DNA of 34,208 bases from Paenibacillus sp. MSJ-34 (GCF_018918005.1 NZ_JAHLPR010000058.1:1-34208); one strand, 5' to 3'; shown: positions 17,311 to 24,131, numbered from the stretch's first letter. Translations and numbers: made by a program. Notes: generated from the letters alone by a model not told the origin.

Positions 17311-17324
17311 GGTTGCTAGCAACC
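17311..17324. promoter_or_regulatory. Perfect 14-bp palindrome in the cydA leader
   Basis: GGTTGCTAGCAACC is perfectly palindromic and lies between the probable cyd -10 element and the cydA start. By position it could block transcription just after initiation. It does not match the Rex site (TTGTGAA-4-TTCACAA). The binding protein is unknown. Confidence 0.5.
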
Positions 17325-17346
17325 ACATGCCCGATATGTAAAAGCT

Positions 17347-17352
17347 ATTATA
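17347..17352 (-). promoter_or_regulatory. Probable -10 element of the cyd promoter
   Basis: A consensus TATAAT on the minus strand lies about 82 bp upstream of the cydA start. The -35 region 17 bp further (ATTCAT) is poor, which would fit activated or tightly regulated expression. Confidence 0.5.
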
Positions 17353-17433
17353 ACGAAGCATTGTCTCAAATGAATCACGAAAGCTTCTCCGTTCAAAAAA
17401 GAATCAAATCTTTCCGACAACTCGGTGAAAAAC

Positions 17434-17480
17434 AAAAAAACCACTCCATCGAGCCATTGATCCGTTAGTCGATGTGTGGT
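17434..17480 (-). terminator. Rho-independent terminator on the minus strand
   Basis: On the minus strand ACCACACATCGA pairs imperfectly with TCGATGGAGTGGT across a 16-nt loop and is followed directly by TTTTTTT. It ends transcription coming from the MoxR/VWA genes before it can enter the cyd promoter. It lies about 200 bp beyond the VWA stop, which hints that something was once transcribed in between. Confidence 0.75.
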
Positions 17481-17544
17481 AATTGCAGTCTAGTTTTGGT
17501 TATAATGGTCTCTGACGCATGGCCCATTCTTTTCCCCGCTGGGC

Positions 17545-17690
17545 TTGTTTGATTCCAAGGGCTTTTTTGCAACGTTAAAAAAAGCGGCCGAATCCCCAAG
17601 CAGGGAAGATTTCACGCAGGCAATCAACGGGATTCTTGTAGGTGAAATGTACGAATTTATTGGGAAGCCGTTCAAACAGTTTAAAGCTCA
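17545..17690 (+). pseudogene. Possible gene fragment between cyd and VWA genes
   Basis: The stretch 17266-17687 holds no complete gene. On the plus strand an open frame from a TTG reads like real protein (about 48 residues, KKAAESPSREDFTQAINGIL then EMYEFIGKPFKQFK) before it runs antisense into the end of the VWA gene. It has no obvious ribosome site and I do not recognise the family. It may be a leftover of a gene cut when the VWA locus was inserted, or chance. Confidence 0.25.
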
Positions 17691-18782
17691 CAAATACCGC
17701 GCGATCATTCGAACCAGCTTGGCCGGGAACTCCCTCAGATTCGTAATATCCAAAAATCTCTCGTTCCCATAAATTTGCTGAATGACATCTTTGTCCTGAC
17801 CGATCGCGGCAGCCAAAAACGTAATTCCTTTCCGTTCATATTCCGCTATCGTTTGCTGCATGTCTTGGGCAGCGTAACTTCCGGTATAATCGTCCATCGC
17901 CTTCGGTTGCCCGTCGCTTAAGCTGATCAGCAGTTTGGTCTCTTGTGGAGCGGCCGCCAACTTCTCGGCAATGATTCGCAGTGCCAAGCCATCCCGGTTA
18001 TTGCTTCTTGCTCGAATGCCCATTAGCCTGAACCGGTCATAGGAATCCGTCTTATGAAAATCCGCATACGCAAATAGCGACATGTGCTCCATCTTGGACA
18101 CATCGGCTGTATCGCCGTAGATCAAAATGGGAATATGACATATTTGACAAAATTCATATACCGCGATCGCCGCGCGTTTTGCTGCCTCCAATCTCCCGAA
18201 TGCCGCCATTGATGCGGATTCATCGATTCTCAGGCCGACCGCCAGGGAGGGAGATTCCGTCGGAGGGCGTTTCTTGGCAAAATGCCTGTAATTCCGGTAA
18301 GCGACGCTTTCCGCTTGAAACTTGGCGCCATAATAATGATTTCTCGCGAATTCAGCGGAAACCTCATGCTCCAGCAGGGGAAGCGTTTTTCTGGCAATTT
18401 CCCGTACGACAGGCATAAGCTCGTTGCTTAAGGCGATATATTCCTGTTTATGGTCGGGAGCATAGTCCGGACGATGGACAATAAGCTTTACACCCTTATG
18501 AATCGATGCGGATACGATCTCCCGCGCATCTCGATTCAGTTTTTTCCGGAAATCGCGTTCTTTTCGCTTCGCATCCTCCGACATCGGTTCAGGATTCGCC
18601 TGATGAACTCTCGGCGAACCATTCTCCCCCAAATCCGAGCTTTCCATTAAGCTGGAATCATCGAAAGCACGGTCAGATGAGCTTTCATCGCTATCCGCGG
18701 ACTTTTTAAATGCAATCCCTATTTCTTCTTCACTGCAGCCAGGGTCAAAATCCGGTTCATCAATATTTCCCCAAGTTCGCAT
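17688..18782 (-). CDS. VWA-domain protein, CobT/CoxE-like partner of a MoxR ATPase
   Basis: The 364-residue product has an acidic, Ser-rich N-terminal 70 residues and a helical basic region (about 71-140). Residues about 180-364 form a von Willebrand A domain whose metal-ion site reads DESAS (Asp187, Ser189, Ser191), with later LISLSDGQPKAMDDY. MoxR-VWA pairs act as ATP-driven chaperones that insert metals or activate enzymes, as in CobS-CobT, CbbQ-CbbO and NorQ-NorD. No client enzyme is encoded next door, so the target is unknown. It is 11 bp downstream of the ATPase gene. Its ATG has only a weak GGCGG site 2-3 nt away, so translation probably depends on coupling or frameshifting from the ATPase gene. 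It is shorter than CobT. Confidence 0.8.
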   Translation of the reverse strand: MRTWGNIDEPDFDPGCSEEEIGIAFKKSADSDESSSDRAFDDSSLMESSDLGENGSPRVHQANPEPMSEDAKRKERDFRKKLNRDAREIVSASIHKGVKLIVHRPDYAPDHKQEYIALSNELMPVVREIARKTLPLLEHEVSAEFARNHYYGAKFQAESVAYRNYRHFAKKRPPTESPSLAVGLRIDESASMAAFGRLEAAKRAAIAVYEFCQICHIPILIYGDTADVSKMEHMSLFAYADFHKTDSYDRFRLMGIRARSNNRDGLALRIIAEKLAAAPQETKLLISLSDGQPKAMDDYTGSYAAQDMQQTIAEYERKGITFLAAAIGQDKDVIQQIYGNERFLDITNLREFPAKLVRMIARYL

Positions 18783-18793
18783 TTCCGCCGTAT

Positions 18794-19906
18794 CTAAAAT
18801 TCGTTTTTTTTTACCTCGATCTCGATTTCATCGATCTTTTCGAACAAACCATGAACTTTAAGCGCATCTTCCAGTATTTTAATTTCCTCTGAATCGGTCG
18901 TAATTTTGTAAATGACCTTATGATATAGAGATTCAATTCCGGAAGAAGCCCCTTCGGCAAACGCGTCTACCCAATAGAAGTAAGAACGCATGCCTGCCAC
19001 GCCTTTCATTGCATTGGCCCGGGCTGTTTTGTCCAGGATCATGATCGTTTCTGCAAATACGTCCAGTACCTGCTCATTTGCATAGCCGGTTTTCGCCCGT
19101 GCGCGTTCGATCATCACTTCTTTGGTCGGCAGATCCATCTTTTCCGAATGCTGGACCCTGTCGCGCAACGCCTCGTTGAGCGGCCTGGCACCTGCATAAC
19201 TGCGGTTTGTTGTAATGACCGCGATAAAATCCGGATGTCTGCGTATGACTTCCGTAGGGAGGTTGATACTGCCGTCCGGCTCCAAAGCCGAATTTAGCGC
19301 CATTAACACCGCGGCGTCGCGAATCACGTTCGGCTCCTGGATTTCCAGAAGATAGCCGTTCTGAAATGCTCTGACGATTTCAGACGGGTAGAAGCGATAT
19401 TCCACGGCTTCACCCTCGGTATGTTCCGCGGCCTTCTTCAGCAATTGCTTCATCTTTTGCGCAGCGGCCTCCTGAGTCACTCCCAGCACATCCATCATAA
19501 CTTCAACTGCGCTTTGAAAACCGTCGCTATCATACAAGGCTTGCAAAACGCTTTGGTCGTCGGCGTCCATCTTCTCTAATCTTTCGGAGGAAACAACCGG
19601 CAAAATCGCGCCTATAATATCCGATTTATCCATATCGGCAAAACAGGTCACCTTCGTATACGGAAGCCCGAAATTGGCGGACAATGCCTTGGCAAGCTGC
19701 GTTTTCCCGGAACCGGCGTCACCCTCCAGCAAAATATTGGCGATTTTCATTTCCCCGCGATGCCAGTTTCGCTTTATTTCTTTACAAATACGCCGTTCTT
19801 CTTCGCTAACCTTGTGAGAAGAAGGCTTTTTCCAAATCAATTCTTTTTCCGCATCGCTCAGTTGCCTGTCTGGCGATAAAAGATATTCATCGTATTCCGT
19901 CATCAT
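18794..19906 (-). CDS. MoxR/CobS-type AAA+ ATPase
   Basis: The 370-residue product has Walker A EGDAGSGKTQ (residues 61-70), a Walker-B-like GYLLEIQEPNVI (184-195) as in the CbbQ/CobS branch, sensor 1 ITTN (231-234) and arginine-finger region LNEALRDRV. It would form a hexameric ring that works with the downstream VWA protein to remodel or metallate a client enzyme. The start is an ATG ATG pair with GAGGAG upstream. The 3' end contains a run of nine A residues (message sense) just before the stop: a -1 slip there would join it in frame to the VWA protein. Expression comes from a promoter with downstream 8-bp repeats that is duplicated upstream of the gene at 20606-21085. Confidence 0.85.
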   Translation of the reverse strand: MMTEYDEYLLSPDRQLSDAEKELIWKKPSSHKVSEEERRICKEIKRNWHRGEMKIANILLEGDAGSGKTQLAKALSANFGLPYTKVTCFADMDKSDIIGAILPVVSSERLEKMDADDQSVLQALYDSDGFQSAVEVMMDVLGVTQEAAAQKMKQLLKKAAEHTEGEAVEYRFYPSEIVRAFQNGYLLEIQEPNVIRDAAVLMALNSALEPDGSINLPTEVIRRHPDFIAVITTNRSYAGARPLNEALRDRVQHSEKMDLPTKEVMIERARAKTGYANEQVLDVFAETIMILDKTARANAMKGVAGMRSYFYWVDAFAEGASSGIESLYHKVIYKITTDSEEIKILEDALKVHGLFEKIDEIEIEVKKNEF

Positions 19907-19937
19907 TTCTCCTCCTCTCGGCCTTAATTCACTTATC

Positions 19938-19967
19938 TAGTAAATTACTAAGTTACTAAATTACTGG
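19938..19967 (-). repeat. 8-bp tandem repeats in the MoxR leader
   Basis: On the minus strand the unit AGTAANTT occurs three times in exact 8-bp register (AGTAATTT, AGTAACTT, AGTAATTT), then a partial ACTAG. They lie immediately downstream of the promoter at 19971-19999, and the same unit recurs in the same position at 21106-21134. They may be a protein operator or an RNA-level element. Confidence 0.75.
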
Positions 19968-19970
19968 TTT

Positions 19971-19999
19971 ATGATACCTTATATTTTTTCATTCGTCAA
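19971..19999 (-). promoter_or_regulatory. Sigma-A promoter of the MoxR-VWA genes
   Basis: TTGACG (19994-19999) and TATCAT (19971-19976) are separated by 17 bp. The spacer AATGAAAAAATATAAGG is almost identical to that of the promoter at 21140-21168, so the two promoters appear to be related copies under common control. Confidence 0.75.
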
Positions 20000-20002
20000 A
20001 TG

Positions 20003-20045
20003 AAAAAACCAGTCAACACACAACAGTTCGTGTTTGACTGGTTTT
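20003..20045 (-). terminator. Rho-independent terminator after the methyltransferase remnant
   Basis: AAAACCAGTCAA and TTGACTGGTTTT form a 12-bp stem with a T run on the minus-strand side. The MoxR promoter begins 4 bp beyond it, so it insulates that promoter. By symmetry it could work in both directions. Confidence 0.85.
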
Positions 20046-20080
20046 CCGCGTTTGATCCATACCTCATCTAGGGATCGGGG

Positions 20081-20530
20081 CTATCCTTCCTTATGAGCTT
20101 GCACGATCAAGAAATGGGGGTTCAGCTTTAAGCGCTCATAAAATAATCGTTTCGCCTCCGGCAATCGCTCCATAAATTCGGGAATCGGTTGCGGTTCGAT
20201 GATTTGATCCAGGGCAAAATAAGCCGTAGTCACATTCATGATTTCCTGAAGCGGCCTGCGGTAAAAGACGACTTCCACCCTGCCGGCTTCTTTTTTGTTC
20301 CACTCGTCAATCAAGAGTTCGCGGGCGAAATAGTCTTTCAGTTGGGACAAGGCAAAATCCATAAACGGATGATGCACTGAGTAAAGCAGCTTCCCGCCGG
20401 GCTTCAGCACACGCCGGAACTGTTCAAAAACGTGCTCCCAATTTTCGATATAATGCAGGGTCAGCGAACATACAATCCAATCAAAAGATTCATCGTCAGG
20501 GAAAGTGCTGTTAGCACTATCTTTGCTGAA
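20081..20530 (-). pseudogene. 5'-truncated class I SAM methyltransferase
   Basis: The recognisable part is the second half of a methyltransferase_11-type protein: DESFDWIVCSLTLHYIENWEHVFEQFRRVLKPGGKLLYSVHHPF, then a C-terminal region ending FLIVQAHKEG. The N-terminal SAM-binding glycine motif (about 50-70 residues) is absent. The open frame extends back to an ATG at 20593, but that stretch contains a perfect terminator hairpin with a T run belonging to the upstream gene, and its residues do not look like a methyltransferase. Without motif I it cannot bind SAM in the usual way, so it is called a remnant. No ribosome site fits the truncated start. Confidence 0.75.
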
Positions 20531-20535
20531 ATAAA

Positions 20536-20561
20536 GAAAAAAGCCGCGATGTAAGCGGCTT
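20536..20561 (-). terminator. Rho-independent terminator of the gene at 20606-21085
   Basis: On the minus strand AAGCCGC and GCGGCTT form a 7-bp stem with 7-nt loop followed by a T run. It lies 45 bp past the stop of the upstream gene and inside the apparent frame of the methyltransferase remnant. Confidence 0.8.
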
Positions 20562-20605
20562 ACAATCAAGTTCCAGTCCTTCTGCCCCGGCATGCATAAG
20601 CGCCG

Positions 20606-21085
20606 TTAATATCCCATTTCTTTTAAAATACTTGATAACGTACGCAGCCGTTCGCCGATCATCTCTCCGTCATCGCTTAGCGCCTGATTGAATAGTTTGA
20701 TATCATCGTTGATTCTGTCATTGTCCGTACATATCGCCACGGTCATTGCATCCCCTTGCAGCCCGATTCGGTCGATGACCGGATGCTGCGGATCGTACAA
20801 ATGCTCATATCGGTATGCTTCTCGAAAATGTTCCAAGGTCCTGCAGATCAGGATGGATAAATCTAGAACGCGATGAAGAGGCAGTTCCTCCGACTGTCTG
20901 GACCATTTTTCTCCTGTATATCTCCATACTTTGGCGGAGATGTCAACCTTTCCTCTATCGTTCCACTGTGCCAATCCTAGAGAAAGACCTTTCGCATCCG
21001 TATTGTTAGAAAACCTGCCGTCTACTTGCTCATAGTTTTCCGATACAACGACAGGTTTATGTTTCAATGTAGTAGGTATTTTCAA
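20606..21085 (-). CDS. Conserved protein of unknown function (possibly DUF6530)
   Basis: A 159-residue soluble protein with no signal peptide or membrane segment. It opens MKIPTTLKHKPVVVSENYEQ, continues with LGLAQWNDRGKVDISAKVWRYTGEKWSRQSEELPLHRVLDLSILI, and has a helical acidic C-terminal half. It reminds me of the DUF6530 family found in Firmicutes, from memory and unverified; no function is known to me. The start is a TTG at 21083-21085 with AGAGGG 8 nt upstream. It is a single-gene unit with its own promoter and terminator. Its promoter and 8-bp leader repeats match those of the MoxR-VWA pair, so the genes are probably co-regulated and may belong to one process. Confidence 0.75.
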   Translation of the reverse strand: MKIPTTLKHKPVVVSENYEQVDGRFSNNTDAKGLSLGLAQWNDRGKVDISAKVWRYTGEKWSRQSEELPLHRVLDLSILICRTLEHFREAYRYEHLYDPQHPVIDRIGLQGDAMTVAICTDNDRINDDIKLFNQALSDDGEMIGERLRTLSSILKEMGY

Positions 21086-21105
21086 TTTTCATTCCCTCTT
21101 CTCTT

Positions 21106-21134
21106 TTACTAAATTACTGATTTACTAAATTAAT
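21106..21134 (-). repeat. 8-bp tandem repeats in the leader of the 20606-21085 gene
   Basis: On the minus strand three units in 8-bp register (AGTAAATC, AGTAATTT, AGTAAAAG) follow the promoter. They match the array at 19938-19967 in unit, spacing and position. Confidence 0.7.
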
Positions 21135-21139
21135 TGATC

Positions 21140-21168
21140 ATTTTACCTTATATCTTTTCATTAGTCAA
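21140..21168 (-). promoter_or_regulatory. Sigma-A promoter, twin of the MoxR promoter
   Basis: TTGACT (21163-21168) and TAAAAT (21140-21145) are 17 bp apart. The spacer AATGAAAAGATATAAGG differs from the MoxR promoter spacer at one position. Confidence 0.75.
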
Positions 21169-21297
21169 ACGAATTGACTTGGATCCAACTTACGAATTGA
21201 GCAAAAAGCTTCTCGACTGTGATCCGAACCCGATACGAATGCGGTGCTGTGGATACTACGCTTACCGAAGTAAACGTTAGGACAGAAGATTCTGACG

Positions 21298-21483
21298 CTA
21301 ACGAAACTAACAATCCTTATTGGGCTCAAAATGAAGACGTTCCGATTATAACGAAAGTAGGTATCGTTATTCATTGGAAATCGGCCGTTTTATCGCCTTT
21401 TTCCTCTCATTAGCGTGTTTGAGTTTCGTTAGACATTGCAACATGGCGATTTACAGGCAATTAGCGTGTATACGTTTCGTTAG
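21298..21483. repeat. Intergenic repeats with CTAACGAAAC core
   Basis: The stretch from about 21170 to 21590 has no convincing gene. It contains two direct copies of TTAGCGTGT-5 bp-GTTTCGTTAG type (21410-21432 and 21461-21483, 51 bp apart) and an inverted core CTAACGAAAC at 21298-21307. Further looser relatives (AACGTTAG, ATAACGAAAG) lie between. These look like degenerate members of a dispersed intergenic repeat family. Confidence 0.5.
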
Positions 21484-21594
21484 CGCACCCGACGGGGTCA
21501 GCCGCCAGCGGTATGATGAAATTGACTTCAATCGGAGGTTTTTGAGTGAAAGCTCCTTCATTACCGGGCTTTTCTCTCCCGCTAGGGCGAATGC

Positions 21595-21634
21595 AAAAAG
21601 CTCCCGAATCTCCATAAGGGAAATTCAAGAGCTC
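21595..21634 (-). terminator. Rho-independent terminator after marR
   Basis: On the minus strand AGCTCTTGAATTTCC pairs with GGAGATTCGGGAGCT through several G-U pairs and is followed by TTTTT. It lies about 20 bp past the marR stop. Confidence 0.75.
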
Positions 21635-21651
21635 AATGCCGGACCGCTCGC

Positions 21652-22146
21652 CTACTCCGGCTCTTTCTCAGCCCAATGCGCGGATACGTTCTGCAGAAAT
21701 CGCAGAATAGCGTGTAACTCCGCTTCCGTAAACGACTCGAGCGACTCCATAAACCGCTCCTCCTCCAGTTTGTGAAGCTGTTGATGCAGTTCAAAAACCT
21801 GTTCGCCCTTCGCCGTCAAACTGAAGTAGACTTCCTTCTTATTGTCATTCAGTTGCCTTCGCTTTATATATCCTTCCTCCAACAGCTTCGCGCTGATTTT
21901 CGTAATGCTTGCCTTGGACAAGTCCATCTTTTCTGCAAGTGCCGTGTTATTGATCGGCTCGTTGTTGCCGATGCAGTCGATTACGTGTACGCTGGTCAAA
22001 TGACGCGGGACCGACTCCAATTGCTGCTCCTGCGCATAACGAACAATCTTGTCTTGCTCCGATTCTATCAGTTGCTCGCTCAGATGCGCAAAGTGAACGA
22101 CCTGCGCATAGACCAGCCGTTTGATCGTCTCCGATGTATTCATCAT
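21652..22146 (-). CDS. MarR-family transcriptional regulator
   Basis: The 164-residue product has the MarR layout: N-terminal dimerisation helices, then a winged helix (NNTALAEKMDLSKASITKISAKLLEEGYIKRRQLNDNKKEVYFSLTAKG, about residues 66-114) with the wing DNKKEV and a C-terminal helix bundle. MarR proteins repress efflux genes until a toxic ligand binds. It is downstream of the DHA2-type exporter on the same strand (105 bp), so it is probably made from the exporter promoter and from its own. Start ATG at 22144-22146 with GAGGTG upstream. Likely operators are the dyad at 22163-22178 and the large palindrome at 23903-23926. Confidence 0.88.
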   Translation of the reverse strand: MMNTSETIKRLVYAQVVHFAHLSEQLIESEQDKIVRYAQEQQLESVPRHLTSVHVIDCIGNNEPINNTALAEKMDLSKASITKISAKLLEEGYIKRRQLNDNKKEVYFSLTAKGEQVFELHQQLHKLEEERFMESLESFTEAELHAILRFLQNVSAHWAEKEPE

Positions 22147-22162
22147 CTCGCACCTCAGTCAC

Positions 22163-22178
22163 ATTAATTATGGTTAAT
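22163..22178. promoter_or_regulatory. Dyad just upstream of marR
   Basis: ATTAA and TTAAT arms flank a 6-bp centre (minus strand ATTAACCATAATTAAT), 16 bp upstream of the marR start. The arms resemble the outer ends of the palindrome at 23903-23926, consistent with MarR autoregulation. Confidence 0.4.
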
Positions 22179-22251
22179 CGCGAAACAATCGTACCACATC
22201 CTGACGCCGGGGAGCAACGTTCCTCTGCCGAAGATACGCGGTGGTTGATGG

Positions 22252-23742
22252 TTAACGCACGGGATCGCTTTTTAAGGCGCCGTCCGTTTCCCATTCCTTC
22301 TTCCGCTTTGAGCGAATTGCAAAAACAAATGGTAGAGCTAACACCACAATTATCGTTGATAAAATGTTTAAATCGTTGATGCCCATCGTTGTGGGCAACT
22401 GAGCCAGATGCGGTCCGACGTCGCCATCCGCCAGCCTAGCGGCGTGATCGGCAGTACGTGTTGCCAACAGCGTGGTGAAAAGAGCCACACCAAACGATAC
22501 GAACACATTCCGCAGCCAGTTCTGAATGGAGGAGGCGTGGCCGGTGTACTCGCGGGAAATCTCCTCCATCCCGGCCGTCGTCGCCGGCATCAGCACCATG
22601 GCAAGTCCTATACTGCGGACCGTCATCCATAGGAGCGTATAAGCGGATGGGCTGTCGATCTGCAACCACACAAAAGGCAGATTTCCTCCGGCCATCAACA
22701 GTACGCCAACAAGCAGCAGCGGCATGGGGCCAACCACTTTGTACAGCCGACCGGCAACCAAGGACATAATCGCCATAGCAAGTGTAGACGGTAGCAGAAT
22801 CATCCCCGTCTCAAGCGGCGAATGTCCCTGAACATTTTGCAAAAAGACAGGAACGAGGAACATGCCCGAAAAAAAGTTGATCATCACGATGCATAGCAAT
22901 ATTGCCGTCGACGCGAAGCGCCGGTTCAGCAACACTTTGAGCTGTAGAAGCGGAGACTCGATTGACAGCTCGCGCCAAAGGAACAGCGCCAGCGCCAGTA
23001 GCCCGCCTCCCAAACAAAGCAGCGTACCGGCCGACCCCCATCCCCAGCCGGACCCTTGCGACAACGTGATCAACAGCAGCGAGCTTGCGGCAATGACCGT
23101 CAGAAGCCCCCATAAATCGAATCCCTTCGGCACTTTCAGACGATAGTAAGGAATGAAGAAAAAGGCAACGACGATCGCAAGCAGTCCGAGCGGCACATTG
23201 GTCCAGAAGAGCCACTTCCAGGAGCCGTTCTGGATAAGCCAGCCCGCGTAAGTCGGTCCAATGGCCGGCGCCACGATCGAAGCGGCGATCCAGATGCTCA
23301 TGGCGACAGACTGCTGGTGTCGCGGTATGATCTGGAATATCATGGTCATCGACGCCGGCACGATAATACCGCAGAACGCGCCCTGAATAATGCGAAAGGC
23401 GATCAACATCGGCGCGTTCCAAGACAATGCGCATAGCACGGAAGCAACCGTCATGCCGAGCAAGGCGAAAATATACAATCGCTTGTAACTGAAGCGTTCG
23501 CCGAAATAGCCGGCTGTAGGCGCGAAGGTTCCGAGCGCCAGCATGAAGCCGGTCAGTGTCCATTGCACGACGCTCAAGTCGGAAGCAAATTCTTTCTGCA
23601 AGACCGGCAAAGCGATATTAATCGTATTGCTGTTCAGCAGCGACAGGAAGTTTCCCATGAAAATCGCTACAATGATTGGCACCAACTTCATGGGCTTTTG
23701 TGTTTTTTGCTCTTCCGTACCGGTTAAAATCGTATGTTTCAT
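22252..23742 (-). CDS. MFS multidrug/metabolite exporter, DHA2 family (14-helix, EmrB/QacA-like)
   Basis: A 496-residue protein with about 14 hydrophobic segments. The first helix pair carries LLNSNTINIALPVLQKEFASDLSVVQWTLTGFMLALG, in which the NxxxNIALP pattern is the DHA2 signature around helix 1. The loop motif GYFGERFSYKRLYIF and the antiporter motif in helix 5 (AIGPTYAGWLI) follow. It should act as a proton-driven exporter in the cytoplasmic membrane. Start ATG at 23740-23742 after a GAGGTG. It is followed by marR. The promoter carries a strong Fur-box match, so export of an iron-related metabolite such as a siderophore, or iron-dependent efflux, is possible; the substrate is not shown by sequence. 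Confidence 0.9.
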   Translation of the reverse strand: MKHTILTGTEEQKTQKPMKLVPIIVAIFMGNFLSLLNSNTINIALPVLQKEFASDLSVVQWTLTGFMLALGTFAPTAGYFGERFSYKRLYIFALLGMTVASVLCALSWNAPMLIAFRIIQGAFCGIIVPASMTMIFQIIPRHQQSVAMSIWIAASIVAPAIGPTYAGWLIQNGSWKWLFWTNVPLGLLAIVVAFFFIPYYRLKVPKGFDLWGLLTVIAASSLLLITLSQGSGWGWGSAGTLLCLGGGLLALALFLWRELSIESPLLQLKVLLNRRFASTAILLCIVMINFFSGMFLVPVFLQNVQGHSPLETGMILLPSTLAMAIMSLVAGRLYKVVGPMPLLLVGVLLMAGGNLPFVWLQIDSPSAYTLLWMTVRSIGLAMVLMPATTAGMEEISREYTGHASSIQNWLRNVFVSFGVALFTTLLATRTADHAARLADGDVGPHLAQLPTTMGINDLNILSTIIVVLALPFVFAIRSKRKKEWETDGALKSDPVR

Positions 23743-23902
23743 AGCAGGTTACACCTCACTTGCTCCTTTTGTTTCTCTGTTAACAAAGTATCGATTAAGA
23801 CGTATCTGATAAAAGCGAAATTAATTTTAAATTCGGCCCCACACCATTCACTTCTATATGAAAATAAGTATAAGCCGTCTAACAATGATCGCCTTCAACA
23901 AA

Positions 23903-23926
23903 TTAATGTTCACCGGTAAACATTAA
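23903..23926. promoter_or_regulatory. 24-bp near-perfect palindrome at the exporter transcription start
   Basis: TTAATGTT and AACATTAA arms surround an ACCGGT centre, with a single mismatched pair. It starts 3 bp downstream of the -10 element of the exporter promoter. Size and position fit a MarR-type operator; the downstream marR product is the likely ligand (inference). Confidence 0.65.
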
Positions 23927-23928
23927 TC

Positions 23929-23957
23929 ATTATATCTTTTGCGATAATGAAAATCAA
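23929..23957 (-). promoter_or_regulatory. Promoter of the exporter-marR operon
   Basis: TTGATT (23952-23957) and TATAAT (23929-23934) are 17 bp apart on the minus strand. The leader to the exporter start is about 180 nt and contains no gene. Confidence 0.7.
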
Positions 23958-23961
23958 TATC
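23943..23961. promoter_or_regulatory. Fur box overlapping the exporter -35 element
   Basis: GATAATGAAAATCAATATC matches the 19-bp Fur consensus GATAATGATAATCATTATC at 17 positions. It covers the -35 element of the exporter promoter, so iron-loaded Fur would block it. More GATAAT/ATCATT half-sites continue to about 24075. Confidence 0.65.
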
Positions 23962-24102
23962 AATTATAATTTTGATAATTGCGTAAAGTTAATCATTATG
24001 CTTCGTTATATAGAGCCACATCTCCAATGAAATTCCGTTTATACAAGGGTAAAATCAGCTTGATAATGATTCAACTATATTGTTTATCGCTTAACAATTT
24101 TC

Positions 24103-24131
24103 TTGACAAATATGTCTAATCTCATTATACT
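24103..24131 (+). promoter_or_regulatory. Promoter of the M-box leader
   Basis: Consensus -35 TTGACA (24103-24108), 17-bp spacer, -10 TATACT (24126-24131). It lies just upstream of the riboswitch. A partial Fur-like half-site (TGATAATGATT) sits 35 bp upstream of it. Confidence 0.8.

Noticed and set aside
19938-21134. AGTAANTT arrays as a CRISPR or origin of replication
   Set aside because: Units are 8 bp without spacers, only three copies each, and sit directly behind promoters. There is no cas gene, dnaA gene or DnaA-box cluster.
22146-22252. Exporter and marR as a tetracycline-resistance-like transposon
   Set aside because: No transposase, terminal repeats or target duplication are visible, and base composition matches the surroundings. 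An ordinary chromosomal exporter operon is simpler.
24061-24075. A third Fur box upstream of the M-box promoter
   Set aside because: TGATAATGATTCAAC keeps only one good half-site (about 11 of 15), so it is mentioned as a half-site only.
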